The notes under the pieces were generated by a model that worked only from the letters and a program-made list of their open reading frames with translations, was not told where the DNA came from and did not search any database. From Paguma larvata (Eukaryota > Chordata > Mammalia > Carnivora > Viverridae), in the NCBI GenBank assembly GCA_030068075.1, contig CM057837.1, positions 20,863,691-20,927,690 of the forward strand: a stretch of DNA of 64,000 nt. The letters are read 5' to 3'. This document shows positions 33,851 through 44,869 of the stretch, piece after piece. A program made the position numbers and the translations under genes. Position 1 is the first letter of the stretch, and each line of letters opens with the position of its first letter.

Positions 33851-34429
33851 CTGTGGCAGATTTCAGTGAGCCGTGAGCTACCTCCGAGACAATAAGAACG
33901 AGAGGCGAGGCGAGGCTCTGAAATCCCTTCCTATTTGCCTAGCTCAGCACTGGATACAATTAGGCACTTAATAGATATGTCTGATTATCAGGCGGAGGAG
34001 AAAGACGGTTTTTACACTGGAGGAATTTTTATTCTAACGGGGAAAAGAGACCCCAGATTCCCAAGAACACAAATTAGATTTACATAAATAGGCACAAATA
34101 TGTTTCACCGATTGCGGGCTGAGGAGTTGTGGAATCATTAGAATCGTCCAAACCAAAGGGGACCAGCTCCATAAATTCAGCTAAAATCAGCTACAGGCTC
34201 CTTTAGAGTGTACAGCCGAAAGGTCTGTGTAGACGATACATAAATATATTCAAACCTTTCTTTTACAAGCGGGAGAGAAGCAGTGATTTGATAAAGATAC
34301 CAAAACAAGGTGCAGAGAAATCCATCAAAACGAAGGCACCCTGAGCACCACCTGAAGGATGCTCTGTTTAGCCCATATTCCTTCGAGTTTATCCCATTGT
34401 CTTACACCCCTCACGTCTCCCTTTCACGC
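33851..34429. other. Single-copy DNA
   Basis: No gene recognised. AT-rich sequence at 34060-34330 is repeat-free. Confidence 0.45.
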
Positions 34430-34670
34430 AGCCCGCCTGGAGACATTTGAGTCTGTGGGCCCTTCAGAAAAGTCTAATAATACCTTGGGAATTTGTGGCA
34501 TCATTCTGTTGAATATATTCAATTTCTCTAACTTAGACGATATGTTTGTTTTTGTTTTTTTGTTTTCTAATTAGAGATCTTTCCAATCAATTGTGATGAA
34601 TTACGAGGGCAATAGAGATTGGTAATTCATTCCCATTTGGGGTCAAAACGAAATGTGATCATATTATAAT
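34430..34670. promoter_or_regulatory. Candidate conserved non-coding block
   Basis: Repeat-free, AT-rich, with CTAATTAGAGATC near 34567, a CAATCAATTGTGATGAATTAC run near 34586 and TTGGTAATTCATTCCC near 34619: several homeodomain-type cores within 60 bp. Texture-based call. Confidence 0.28.
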
Positions 34671-34674
34671 AGTA

Positions 34675-34790
34675 AGAGCTGCTGCTTATATACTGCTACC
34701 ATATGCCAGGCACACATATTACTCAAAACATCATCAACTCTCTATCTACGTACCGATTTTAATTAATCTTCCAAAAGGGCTGTTTAAGTG
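34675..34790 (-). mobile_element. MIR fragment
   Basis: CTACCATATGCCAGGCACAC followed by ATATTACTCAAAACATCATC resembles the reversed MIR 3' half. Confidence 0.45.
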
Positions 34791-37650
34791 GTAGTACACT
34801 AGGATTGGCACAGAAACACCTCGACACGGATTTCACTCTCTTACCCATTGTATCCCGCGGCCAGTTGTCAGTAACTGGACTGGTTTTCTTGCGTGACCCC
34901 CAAACTGGGTGGAGCTGGGGGCTGCACAGGGATTCTCAACAGCAGATGCTATAAGTCAGATATACCAAGTGATTGCCTTAGACGACTAGAAATGTATATG
35001 GAGATTCGTACTGACATATGAAGTGCATCACAACTGGGTTTCAAGATTGTCGGGTTTCGATTCTAATTTCTAGTGGGTTTCCTTAGGAAAAATTGTTTGG
35101 TTTTTCTCGTTTCCCCTGCCCACTCCGTACTTTATGATGATGTGAGGAATAATTACACACTGTGCGCTTAGTTTTGCAGAACGCTGTGTTAGAGACACGA
35201 TGTTCATTAATTATGTATTGGCCTTTATTGCATACTTTATGCTCCTTCTGAGACTATATTCTTGACTTCTTTCACTGATGTTGTTGTAACAAACACAGTG
35301 GAATTAGTTTTCTTTGATCATTGCCTGTAGTGATCAGATAAAATCCTTTCCTGAAATATTTCTCGAGGGACACTTGTCAGAGATGGAGCAGCATACCGGA
35401 TCGGCTGGGGACTCACTCGCTTCCCAGAATGAGACGGAAGCCAGGTCATAGGAGCCCCATCGCCATTGTGGCGGGGGGGGGGGTCACATAAAGAGAATAG
35501 CCAGACAACCCCCAACAGTGTGTCTGAGAGGGCAACCATTCCAGCTCATCCCAGATTTTGGAATCTTTGGGCATCTGGCCAGGGTGATGGGATCCAGAGA
35601 CAAATCGGAAGTCCCACCGTCAGTAGTGTTGTTCCAGAAGATCTGACAATGAGGTCCAAGGTGGGCTTAGGGTGGGATGCAGCCCCTGGGAGAGGGGTTT
35701 AGCAAGATGAAGCAATGGGCTGAGGAATGGGGTTATGGAGGACAGTCAACTGTCACGAAGTAGAGAAACTGAGTCAGAAGCCTGGTCAGAGATCCCTGAG
35801 CCAACCAAAGCAGTGGAGGGAGCAGCGCCTTGGCTCGGGACCTGCATAAACACAGAGTTCAACCCAGGCGCAAAGGGCTCTACGGCTGGATGCTAAAAAG
35901 GACCAACACATTTGGAGATAAGGAGCCGCAAGGGCAGGTCCCAGAGGCCAGCCAGAGGGGTTGGTTTGGGGACTAGGATGTACCAACGCCCATCTCCAGG
36001 GGCTCCGATCTCACCGCTGTCTGTGAACTTTGCCCACGTCACCTCCGCCCGCCCGCTGCCATTGTGTCAGGCGTAGCCCACGAGGCCTTCGGCAGTGTCC
36101 CTGGGCCGTGGTTCTTGCCGGGGGGAGCCACCTGCAGACCGATCTTCTCGGAACTGGGGGACCCAGCCAGGAGCCAGCCACGTCCGTCCCCCCCCTCCCC
36201 GGGCGTCACACAGGGCCAGGCGGCCAGTTGCCATGTTCCCTCATCTTCCACTCCGTCTTATCCCGCCGGAGAGTGAGGAAGAGGGAGGAAGAGTGGGTAT
36301 TGGGGGCCTGGCAAAGGAGGTATAAAAAGATGCCCGCCTCCCTGACACGGTTTTCTGACAGACCGTTTGCTTTCAGCTGCACGTTTCCTATTCTACTGAG
36401 TTCCGACACGCAGATGCAGCGCCGTCTCTTCTACCACGGTAACCAAGGTGTCAGGAACGCTCATTACCGTGGTTCTCTTTATTCTGTACTTAGGCTTTCC
36501 TCTGCCTTTTAAAATCAGTCCTTGACCATGGAGCGGTCATGGAAAATTTACTGTCGTGGAATGGCCCGTAATCCCCAAACTTCACCCAAAAACGATTCCT
36601 GGGTAGCGGAGAACTGTCCTCTCCGATTGTGTTTCTGCATGACAACGACCTCTGTGGGGCTGAAGCAATTCCATTTGCTTCCTCTTCACCGAGAAGAAGT
36701 CCAACCGCGCTTTTGTGATTAAGTTCCTTCACAGCCAGAGAAAAGAATGTGTCTACGCCACGCGCATGGAACCCAAATGGGAAAGTCGGTGCAAAACAGA
36801 AAGCAGTCATCATCTTGTGTTTATTAATGAGATAAATATTTAATCAACTATCTCTGTTCTCATCTTTCTATTAAAAGCTGTGGCGACATAAAAGCATTTT
36901 TGGACATAATAGCACATTAAGGGCTTGAGTTACTATTCGGGTTGTGAACTCTGTACCTCTCAACGAAGGGCCTCTAGGCCAGATCTTCACAGACACTGTG
37001 TGGGAATTCGAGCGACAACAACCTCATCAAAGCCCCCCTTTTGCCTGACTCGGGATCGGGTTTTGTCTGAAGGTCGGTCCTCAGACGGCTCCAGGTCATG
37101 CTGGGAAACACAGGACGTGGCCGTGTCGGATTTCATCAGCTCGTAACGTGGGGTTTCAGCAAGACATTTTTGCCCATTTGCACCCTTGTCAGGAATCAAC
37201 ACCGTCAGCCCTCAGTGGGCACAGAAATTCTCGTCAGCAACTTGACCAGCACGTCGGGCCCACGGCAGGACAGAGCCCGGTCCCCCCGATCGCCGCCACC
37301 GCAGAAGGATGGAGTCGCCCCTTGTTTGAACCTCTACACATCTTTCTATCTCTCTTGCTCATGTGCCCTTTTCTTCCCTTTTGTGTGGGAAGCACCATGG
37401 CCCAGGGGGAAAGTGCAGACTCTGAAGTGCTATAAATCAGTATTTCGAATCCAGTTTCCCTTCAGACGGGGCGGGCCAGCAAGCTGGAGACGCAGGGAGG
37501 AGTTGCAGATGGAGTCCAGGGGCAGTCTGCTGAGAGAATCTCCTCTTGGTCAGGGGAGGTCGGTCTTTGTTTTTCTAAGGCCTTCGACTGACGGGACGAG
37601 GCCCACCACATCACGGAGAACAATCTGCTTTGTTCAAAGTCTACTGATTG
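34791..37650. other. Single-copy DNA, locally GC-rich
   Basis: The longest repeat-poor stretch in the middle of the window. It holds a G run at 35470-35482, a GC-rich part at 36020-36260, and a perfect inverted repeat at 36433-36473 (separate entry). Overlapping open frames on both strands (36030-36512; 37098-37679) have no recognisable domain and are not called genes. Positions 36500-36920 look conserved in texture. Confidence 0.45.
36433..36473. repeat. Perfect 10-bp inverted repeat
   Basis: ACCACGGTAA (36433-36442) and its exact reverse complement TTACCGTGGT (36464-36473) are separated by 21 bases. It could be a paired binding site or a hairpin; function unknown. Confidence 0.9.
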
Positions 37651-37863
37651 AAGAATTTTTTTTCAACGTTTATTTTTGAGAGAGAGAGAGACAGAGCATG
37701 AGTGGGGGAGGGACGGAGAAAGAGGGAGACACAGATTCTGCAGCAGGCTTCAGGCTCCAAGTTGTCAGCATAGAACCTGATGTGGGGCTTGAACTCACAA
37801 ACCATGAGATCATGACCTGAGCTGAAGTCAGATGCTTAACCAACCGAGCCACCCAGGTACCCC
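37651..37863 (-). mobile_element. SINEC inserted into the tail of another SINEC
   Basis: Minus-strand full-length copy. Its own target duplication is AAGAATTTTTTTT (37651-37663, merging with the tail) and AAGAATTTCTTTT (37864-37876), which lies in the A-tail of the next SINE. It is therefore the later of the two insertions. Confidence 0.93.
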
Positions 37864-38078
37864 AAGAATTTCTTTTAATGTTAATTTATTTTTGAGAGAG
37901 AGAGAGACAGAGCACAAGTAGGGGAGGGACAGAGAGAGAGGGAGACACAGAATCTGAAGCAGGCTCCAGGCTCCAAGCTGTCAGCACAGAGCCCAATCCA
38001 GAGCTCGAACTCACAAACCGTGAAATCCCGACCTGAGCTGAATTGGATGCCCAACAGACTGAACCACCCAGGTGCCCC
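37864..38078 (-). mobile_element. Feliform tRNA-Lys SINE (SINEC), host of a nested SINE
   Basis: Minus-strand full-length copy with its head at 38078. Its perfect 14-bp target duplication AAAGTCTACTGATT is found at 38079-38092 and, on the far side of the nested SINE, at 37636-37649. Confidence 0.96.
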
Positions 38079-38254
38079 AAAGTCTACTGATTTAAATAAA
38101 TACCAACCTCATCTGAAAAATGCATTCACAGAAACATCCAGAATAAAGTTTGACCAAATATCTGAACACCGTGGCCCAGTCATCTTGTCACATAAAATTA
38201 TCACAGAGGTGAGGGGCATCTAATAGCCGTGATGTCACAGCCACCCCAGGTCAG

Positions 38255-38430
38255 AATTGGACTTGGGCCATAGCGAAACAGTACTGCTGAGGCCAGCGCC
38301 GTCTCTGCTATTCCCTGTGTGACCCTGGGCAAATGACTCAATCTCTGTGAGCCTCAGTTTCCTCCTCCGTAGAATGGGGATAACCACCTCTCCTTCCCAG
38401 TCTCATTGAGAGCCTTACATACCATGGCTG
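38255..38430 (+). mobile_element. MIR SINE remnant
   Basis: Plus-strand order CTGTGTGACCCTGGGCAAAT, GAGCCTCAGTTTCCTCCTCC, AGAATGGGGATAACCACCTC and CATTGAGAGCCTTACATACC, one of the better preserved MIRs here. Confidence 0.85.
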
Positions 38431-38529
38431 GCTCAGAGCTGAAATCTACCCGAGTTCCTTTCCAGGGCACAGAGCACGTGTCTTACCTTCCGCATGTTGT
38501 AGCGGAAAACCTACAGGTATTTAGATTTC

Positions 38530-40640
38530 TGCTGAATTCACGTGTTAGTGAACACACAGTTTCGAGCACATGCTGTCTGCCCCGCACCGTTCTGGGTAGG
38601 GGGGCCTGGTTGCGAATAAACAAAACCGATCTCCACTCTCTGGAGCGCACGGTCTCGTGGGGCAGGAGACGGCAGATAAGACAAATAACGAACACAGTTA
38701 ATGAGGTCAGGTCAGAGAATAAGTGCCGTACAGAACCTGCACCGGGTGGGAAGGCAGAGACAAGAGCAGGCGAGTTGGTCAGGGAGGGCCTCAGGGAAGA
38801 GGCGCCATCTGACCCGTCACCTGAACGGCAGGAAGGAGCCAGCCTGAGACGCTCCGAAGACCGCGCATTCCCAGCAGAGGGACCACAGGTGCGGAGGCCC
38901 AGAGGAGCTTCATGCGCCTGAGGAAGAGAAGAAAGACAGGGGTGGTGTTGGCAAATGGGCAGCAAGGGGTTGGGGGGCGTGCTGGTAGCTGAAGTCACAG
39001 GAGGGTGGGTGCCGGCAGCGCAAATAGGGTCTTGCAGGCCAAACTGTAGGTTTGAATTTTATTCCCAATACACGGGGATATAATTTGGTGGAGAGTTTAA
39101 CACATGGCAACGACGTAGGAAGATTTCGTTTAAAGATCCCTTGAACCCCTCTGTTGTGATGGACATGGAGGGGGCTGGTTAGGAGGCTGATTGTCCCAAT
39201 CCAGGTGAGACGTAAACGTACATTGGATGAGGTGGGAGCAGGAGACGGAGGGATGTGCATGGTTTGAGGAAGCAGCTGGGAGGTGGGGCCATCCGTACGG
39301 GAGAGGCGGACAAAAGAGGGATGGAGAATGAGGAGCTCAGTGGAGAGAGTGGCGGATGGTGGTGGAAGACGCTGCAGTGGGAAAGGCTGAAGGACAAACA
39401 CCCACGTCTCTCCCCCAGGATATGATTGGATACCTGCATTGAGGAAAGGCAGGTGTAAAATCAAGAGTTTGTTTGGGGAGCACCTGGGCGGCTTAGTCGG
39501 TTAAGCGTCTGACTTTGGCTCAGATCATGATCTCATGGTTCATGGGTTCGAGCTCGCGTCAGGCTCTGAGCCAACAGAGCCTGAAGCCTGTTTTGGATTT
39601 TGTGTCTCCTTCTCTCTCTGCTCCTTTGCGTCCTTGATCTGTCTCTGTCTCTCTTTTGAATATAAATAAACTTTATTTAAAAAAAAAAAAAGGTTTGTTT
39701 GGCCAGATGAAGTCGGAGGTGCCCGGAGACATCTGGTGAACCAACAGCTTGATGCGTGCGCCCAAGGGAGAGGTTGGGCCTGGACCCATACACCTGGCGT
39801 CTAATCAGCCCACCGGTAGCATTGAAAGCCATCGAAATTCGTAAAAGGGGGACCCAGATAAAGACAAAGTCTTGGCTTGCTGAGACCGGCCTCCGCACAC
39901 ATGTAGACTCTAGCGGAGGAGGAGAAGCCAGCGGTGGAGACTGGGGAGAAGCCAGCAGTGAGCAGGGCAACCTCGAAGCCAAGAGAAGATGAAAGACGCT
40001 TTCAAGGAGGGCGTCTCAAACGTGCTAACAGCATGAATGAACTGAGGACAGAAGAAGACCGTTGTGTTGGGCGGTTTGGAGGGTCGCTGATGACTCCGGC
40101 AAGAGCATTTCGGGGGTGCTGGGGCAAGAGCCCGGTGGGGAGAGGATGGAAGGGGAGGAAGTGCCCACCGCACCAGCACCTCCAAGAAGCTTTAATGTCA
40201 CGTGAGCAGAGCAGGGGTCCGGGGGGCCAGGGGTGGGGTTTGGGAGGTAGCGTTGACCATGGCAGACACTCCAACCTTCTCACATGCTCGTGCAGATGAC
40301 CAGGGGAGGGAAGAGACTGGTGCTGCAGAAGCGAGGGGGTCGGATTGCGTGACCAGACAGAAAGGGGCTAAAAGGCAGGACGCGAGGTAGGAGCTGCTTT
40401 GCGCAGAAGCAGGGACGCTGCGTTCCTGGTGTCAGAGGGGAGGCTCAGAGCATGCGGGCCAGTGCGAGGAGCAGGCCCGTCAGCTGGTGGACACAGGAGG
40501 GCGGCTCTTTCCTCAGGGCGGGGGCCAGTTAGGAGCTCGATGCCTTTAAGGATCGGAGGGAAAACCGACGCAGTCACAGTCCGGTGAGCACGGGGGAGGG
40601 TGTCAGCGGCTGAGGCCAGAGGCACGGAGGAGAGCAGAGA
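38530..40640 (-). mobile_element. Unusually long L2 LINE copy
   Basis: Minus-strand L2 sequence can be followed for about 1.9 kb on both sides of the SINE at 39477. Left to right: 3' terminus-like (GAGCACATGCTGTCTGCCCC), GGTCAGGGAGGGCCTCAGGG, GCAAATAGGGTCTTGCAGGC, GGTTAGGAGGCTGATTGTCC, then past the SINE GAGAGGTTGGGCCTGGACCC, GAAGATGAAAGACGCTTTCA and GCTGATGACTCCGGCAAGAG. This reaches from the 3' UTR well into the ORF2 C-terminal region. No frame is intact; the open frames on both strands are relics or chance. Confidence 0.72.
39477..39692 (+). mobile_element. Feliform tRNA-Lys SINE (SINEC)
   Basis: Plus-strand copy with target duplication GTTTGTTTGG (39467-39476 and 39693-39702). The B box is altered (GTTCGAGCTCG) and one segment of the body is rearranged (CTCTGAGCCAACAGAGCC). 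It interrupts the long L2. Confidence 0.95.
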
Positions 40641-41429
40641 GGGCACAGCACACAGTGACCAACGGAGAGGAGGGCTGCGGGGCCCGGGGAAAGAGGAGGG
40701 GTACAACGCGGCTACTGGGATATGAGGAAAAGGCGCAATGCCGAGGACGCTCGGAAAAGGATCATGGGGCGGTGTCATGCGCTGATTCTGAGGACAGAAC
40801 CCACTTCCGGAGCCCAGAGTCGGGCTGTGGTAAAAACACCATTCCCGGCCCTGGAGCAGAGGAGCAAAGGGAGGGAATGATGCTACCAGGGCCCAGCAAG
40901 AGCCTGGAAGAGGGACCTCCAACAGCAGCCACCGGAACTGCGATGAGGGCTCTCCTACCTCTACCACTCGCCAATCTGACCATGCTGTCCGTTGACCCAA
41001 CCCCAAATCAGAGGCCAGGGAACCCCAGGCAGTCCAGTTCCCAGAGGTCAGACTCACGGGCCACAGAGCGGTCAAAGAACAACAGAACGGATCAAGAGGT
41101 TGGGGGGAGCAGCGGGAGAGAACCAGCCCCAGAGGAAACAGTGGGCATGACGAAGGTGACGGTGACACACGAACGTTCTACCGGTGACGCCCAGCTCAGA
41201 GAGTGAGTGCCGCTTGAGGTCGAGAAGCGTGTCATCAGTTCTTTTCCTCTCCCAAAGCTTAGCACAGGGCCGTCCGTGGAGAGACCCAGCCATCGGCGGA
41301 CCCGATCGGGTGGCCGATGTGACAAAGTGCGTTTGGCCGCCTCGGCTGCCCACGGGTAGTGATTTACAAGACAAACACCTGCAGATGCTCCGTAAGTCTC
41401 AAGAGCCCTGAGATCTCACCTACTTTTAA
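40641..41429. other. GC-rich single-copy DNA
   Basis: Overlapping open frames on both strands (40368-41168 minus, 40655-41206 plus) result from purine-strand bias and, in part, from the L2 remnant. No conserved motif was seen, and the two frames are mutually exclusive. Confidence 0.45.
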
Positions 41430-42085
41430 AGCCAGTAATCCCATATTTCATCCTTGAATCAAGCAAAGAATTTAAAATATAAAACCTCCTAACGCACAAG
41501 TAAGGTGCTGTGTACATTTAATAGGAAAAAAAATCAGCAAGCCACCTAAGTCTAAAGCAATAAGAGAACGCTCATATAAACTATAGAGCATCCACTCGAA
41601 GGAATTTTTGGAAAGGTCTGAAATGATATTTATGAAAAACGCACAACAGCTAGAATAGGATTACATCCTGTGATGTTAACTGAAAATGCAGAGACGCCCG
41701 GGTGGCTCAGTCAGTTGAGTGTCCGACTCTTCATTTCAGCTCAGGTCATGATCTCAGGGTCGTGGGATTGAGCCCCGCGTGGGGCTCAGCATGGAGCCTG
41801 CTGGAGATTCTCTCTTTCTCTTCCTCTGATCCTCTCCCCTGCTCATGCACACTGTCTCCCTTTAAAAGAAAAGAAAAGTTTTTTTAAAAAAAAGAAAATG
41901 CAAACTTGCACACAGAATAAAATCTAAATTAATGGAAGAAAAACCAGAAAAAGAAGTGGGGGAAAACCCACAAAACAGGAATTCCGTGACTCTTTTTCCT
42001 TTGTTTTCTATTTTACTCTGTATTTCAAATCTTCAGTAATGAGTGACTTATTTCATGATCAAAGAAATAATAAATTTTATTCTGA
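41430..42085 (+). mobile_element. L1M-type 3' end, split by a SINE
   Basis: CATATAAACTATAGAGCATC, TGATATTTATGAAAAACGCA, CACACAGAATAAAATCTAAA, TTTCTATTTTACTCTGTATT and AGTAATGAGTGACTTATTTC in this order resemble the 3' UTR of an old LINE-1 on the plus strand. Diverged. Confidence 0.55.
41691..41893 (+). mobile_element. Older carnivoran SINEC subtype
   Basis: Plus-strand tRNA-Lys SINE whose body differs from the feliform type: after the B box region (GGGATTGAGCCCCGCG) it reads GGGGCTCAGCATGGAGCCTG and lacks the TGTGCTGACAGCTCAGAG block. This resembles subtypes shared with dog-like carnivores. Target duplication GAAAATGCA (41682-41690 and 41894-41902). Confidence 0.9.
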
Positions 42086-42526
42086 AAATATACCCCGAAG
42101 GAAAAAAATGGGGATCTGGAAGTACGGACGCTTTTTGCAAAACAGTCTCCATGGAACTTGGCAAACAGGAGTCTTCCGGCATTTTCTCTCTCTGCCTCCG
42201 TTGCTGGTGTTTATACCTTGGCTTTTTGTGGCCGGGACTGCAATTCGGAAAAGCCGTCTCACGCGCATCAGAACTCGGTTGAAAGAGTATTTGATATTTG
42301 GGACTCCAATATTGTGTAGCTCCAGACATGTCCACCCCAGTGTGGTGACACGCAGCGAAAAGTCTGGAAGAGCTTGGTTGCCTTTATAGGAGGTGGCACG
42401 TTTGTTGTTGAGTTTCAGTGGGTAGTGTCACTGGGCATTTTAATTACGAGTTAGTGTGAGATAAAACAGGGATGGGAGGCCAGCTTGCTTTTAAATCTAT
42501 GACTGTTGGTCTGGATTCTAGAAGAG
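42086..42526. other. Single-copy DNA
   Basis: No gene or repeat recognised. Confidence 0.5.
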
Positions 42527-42883
42527 ACTGTCTTAGTTCGGGCCGCTGTGGCAGAACACCACAGGCTGGGGGTGGGGGTGGGGCGGCTCACAAACAACGG
42601 ACATTTATTTCTCACCATTCTCGAGGCCGGAAGTCCAACATCAGGGCGCCCACAGATGCAGGGGTGAGAATTTGCCTCCGAGGTCATAGACGACGTGTGG
42701 CTGTGTCCTCCTGTGGCCGAAGGGGCGAGGAGGACCCTCTTGAAGGGCACTCGTCCCATTGGTGATTAGGTGTCCTCGTCGCCTCCCAAAGCCCCATCTC
42801 CTAATACCATCACCCTGAGGGTCAGATTTCGATCCATGAATTTGGGGTGTGGGGGGGACGCAAACATTCAGTCCATAACAGAC
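42527..42883 (-). mobile_element. MaLR-type LTR (MLT1/MST-like), solitary
   Basis: Antisense LTR: GTCTTAGTTCGGGCCGCTGT at its 3' end, CACCACAGGCTGGGGGTGGG, TCTCGAGGCCGGAAGTCCAA, TCCCAAAGCCCCATCTCCTA and CAAACATTCAGTCCATAACA at its 5' start. The minus-strand poly-A signal AATAAA survives (plus-strand TTTATT at 42604-42609). No internal retroviral genes are attached. Confidence 0.8.
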
Positions 42884-43534
42884 TTTCTTCCCAGAAGCAG
42901 GGATTCCATCACACGTCAAAGACATGGCTCCTTCTCAACACAGCAGCTTCAACAGGCTGAGAAGCACGCCGGCTCCAGGGAGCCCAATGTGGTCCATTCT
43001 GTAGACCTGTGACAATCTCGAGTCTCCAAGTGGCCCAAACCCTTTCTCACTTTGGAGGAGGGGAGGAGGCAGGGAGTGGGGAGAACTTGAACCTGTCTCA
43101 GCTCCAACCGAGCCCTCGTAAATCGTTCCATGCCACATGCGGTAAGGTGGATGTCACTTTTTGTTAGCGGAGGCACTTCTTCGGAGGTCCGGGGTCCTGT
43201 CTGGAAAGGGTTTTCCAGGCAGTAGTAATGGATCACTCAGGAATTCAACCATTCCCAAAACAAGACATGGCTTGCCGAAAACGCCCTTTGTTTTATCTGT
43301 TGGGTGCCTTTGTTTTTTGTAGCGGTCTTAAAGACTGAGTCTTTTGGGGTGAAGGGTGCCTAGATGCCCAGAAAATGCCACTCAAATAGTCTCCAAACTA
43401 AACCTGAAAAAAATTTGTTTCATGCGGACAAACTTATTTCGGAGCCACGATAGGTGTGAAGGCGCTTCCAGCACGACGTCCCACGAACTACCCCTTACCA
43501 AGCATAGCATCCTCGCTGTGAGCCGTGTGCTGAA
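42884..43534. other. Single-copy DNA
   Basis: No gene or repeat recognised. Confidence 0.5.
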
Positions 43535-43975
43535 CTCTGTGAGTGCGTCACAGCGTTTTGCCCTCATTACCAACCCCAGGTGGAAGGTATTATCCCCATT
43601 TTATGGATGAGGACGCTGAAATTTAGAGAGGTCAAATAACTCACCCAGAGCTCGCCAGCTGGTAAGTAATAGAATTGGACCCAAGTGGGGCACCTAGGTG
43701 GCTCAGTCGGTTAGGCATCCGACTTCGGCTCAGGTCATGATCTCACGGTTTGTGAGTTTGAGCCCCGCGTCGGGCTCTGTGCTGATGTCTCAGAGCCTGG
43801 AGCCTGCTTCAGATTCTGTGTCTCCCTCTCTCTCTGTCCCTTCCCCTGCTCACACTCTGTCTCTATGTCTCTCAAAAATAAATAAACGTTAAAAAAATTT
43901 TTTTTAAATGAAAAAAAAAAAAGAATTGGACCCAAGTCTGGCCGACCGCTCACCCCTGCACAATGTCCTGCTCCT
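43535..43975 (-). mobile_element. MIR SINE split by a young SINE
   Basis: Left part: GGAAGGTATTATCCCCATTT, TATGGATGAGGACGCTGAAA and CTCGCCAGCTGGTAAGTAAT. Right of the SINE the MIR continues with CCAAGTCTGGCCGACCGCTC. It is read on the minus strand. Confidence 0.85.
43687..43921 (+). mobile_element. Young SINEC with perfect target duplication
   Basis: Plus-strand full-length copy with a perfect 16-bp duplication, AGAATTGGACCCAAGT (43671-43686 and 43922-43937). It has a long A-rich tail with CTCTATGTCTCTCAAAAATA, identical to the tail part of the copy at 51998. The B box carries one change (GTTTGAGCCCC). Confidence 0.98.
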
Positions 43976-44419
43976 TGGCATTTGTCCACTGAGTGTGTGA
44001 GAGCCACCAGCCCTAGGTCACCAAGGACACATCTGTAGTCTGCGAAACCAGGTCTAGGTCTGTCTGGCTTGACGCAGCGAGGGAGATGTATTCCCAAGGA
44101 ACTTTGGGCATATCTCAAGAGGAGGAGCTAAGTTCGTGCTGGATGGCCTAAGGAGCGATTGGGGAAAAGGCAGTCGCCTCGAGGTGGAGATCTCACTGGT
44201 CTTTGTTGAAAGGTGGGAGGACTAAAGTGGGGAGTGGGCTGTCATGAGCAAGAGGGCACTAATCCCCTAGAACCATCACACGGAAGTCTTTTCTGGACTC
44301 AACCACGACCCTGGGTAGAACAATCATTAATCCGATATTGTCACGACCTGTTAGAAACACGGCTTGTGTTTACCGGGAACATCTTCGCCTGCCCATCAGC
44401 AGGGCCAAGCTTCACTTCC
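43976..44419. other. Single-copy DNA
   Basis: No gene or repeat recognised. Confidence 0.5.
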
Positions 44420-44628
44420 TTTTTCCCAATATTTATTTACTTCGAGAGAGAGAGGGAGTGCTCACACATGGGCAGGAGAGGGGGAGGGGCAGAGAAAGAA
44501 TCCCAAGCAGGCTCCGTGCTGTCAGCACAGAGCCCTACGTGGGGCTTGATCCCACGAACCGTGAGATCATGAGCTGAGCCGAAATCAAGAGTCAGACGCT
44601 TAACCACCTGAGCCCCCCAGGCGCCCCC
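44420..44628 (-). mobile_element. Feliform tRNA-Lys SINE (SINEC)
   Basis: Minus-strand full-length copy with its head at 44628. Target duplication CTTCACTTCC (44410-44419) against CTTCACTTTC (from 44630). Confidence 0.95.
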
Positions 44629-44869
44629 ACTTCACTTTCGTAAGTACAAATGAGGTGGCTGCCCGTGTATTAGGTGTGGGGGATGTATCAGTGAGCATGC
44701 CGCTCTCGGGAGGCTCAGAGGCTCGTGAGAGAGGGCCAGGGAGGTGGGGGCCCATGACTGAAGATGACCTGTCCCCACTTTGTCAAAGTCCTGTTTGTAA
44801 AATCTGCTGTTCCCCTCAGGCTATTGGCGACGGCAGTCAACTCCAGCCCACGGCCGCTGTCCTGGTCAC

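Noticed and set aside
37098..37679. 193-residue plus-strand open frame
   Set aside because: It ends in the tail of a SINE and has no recognisable domain.
40368..41168. 266-residue minus-strand open frame
   Set aside because: It begins in L2-derived DNA, is overlapped by a 183-residue plus-strand frame, and has no domain or splice context.
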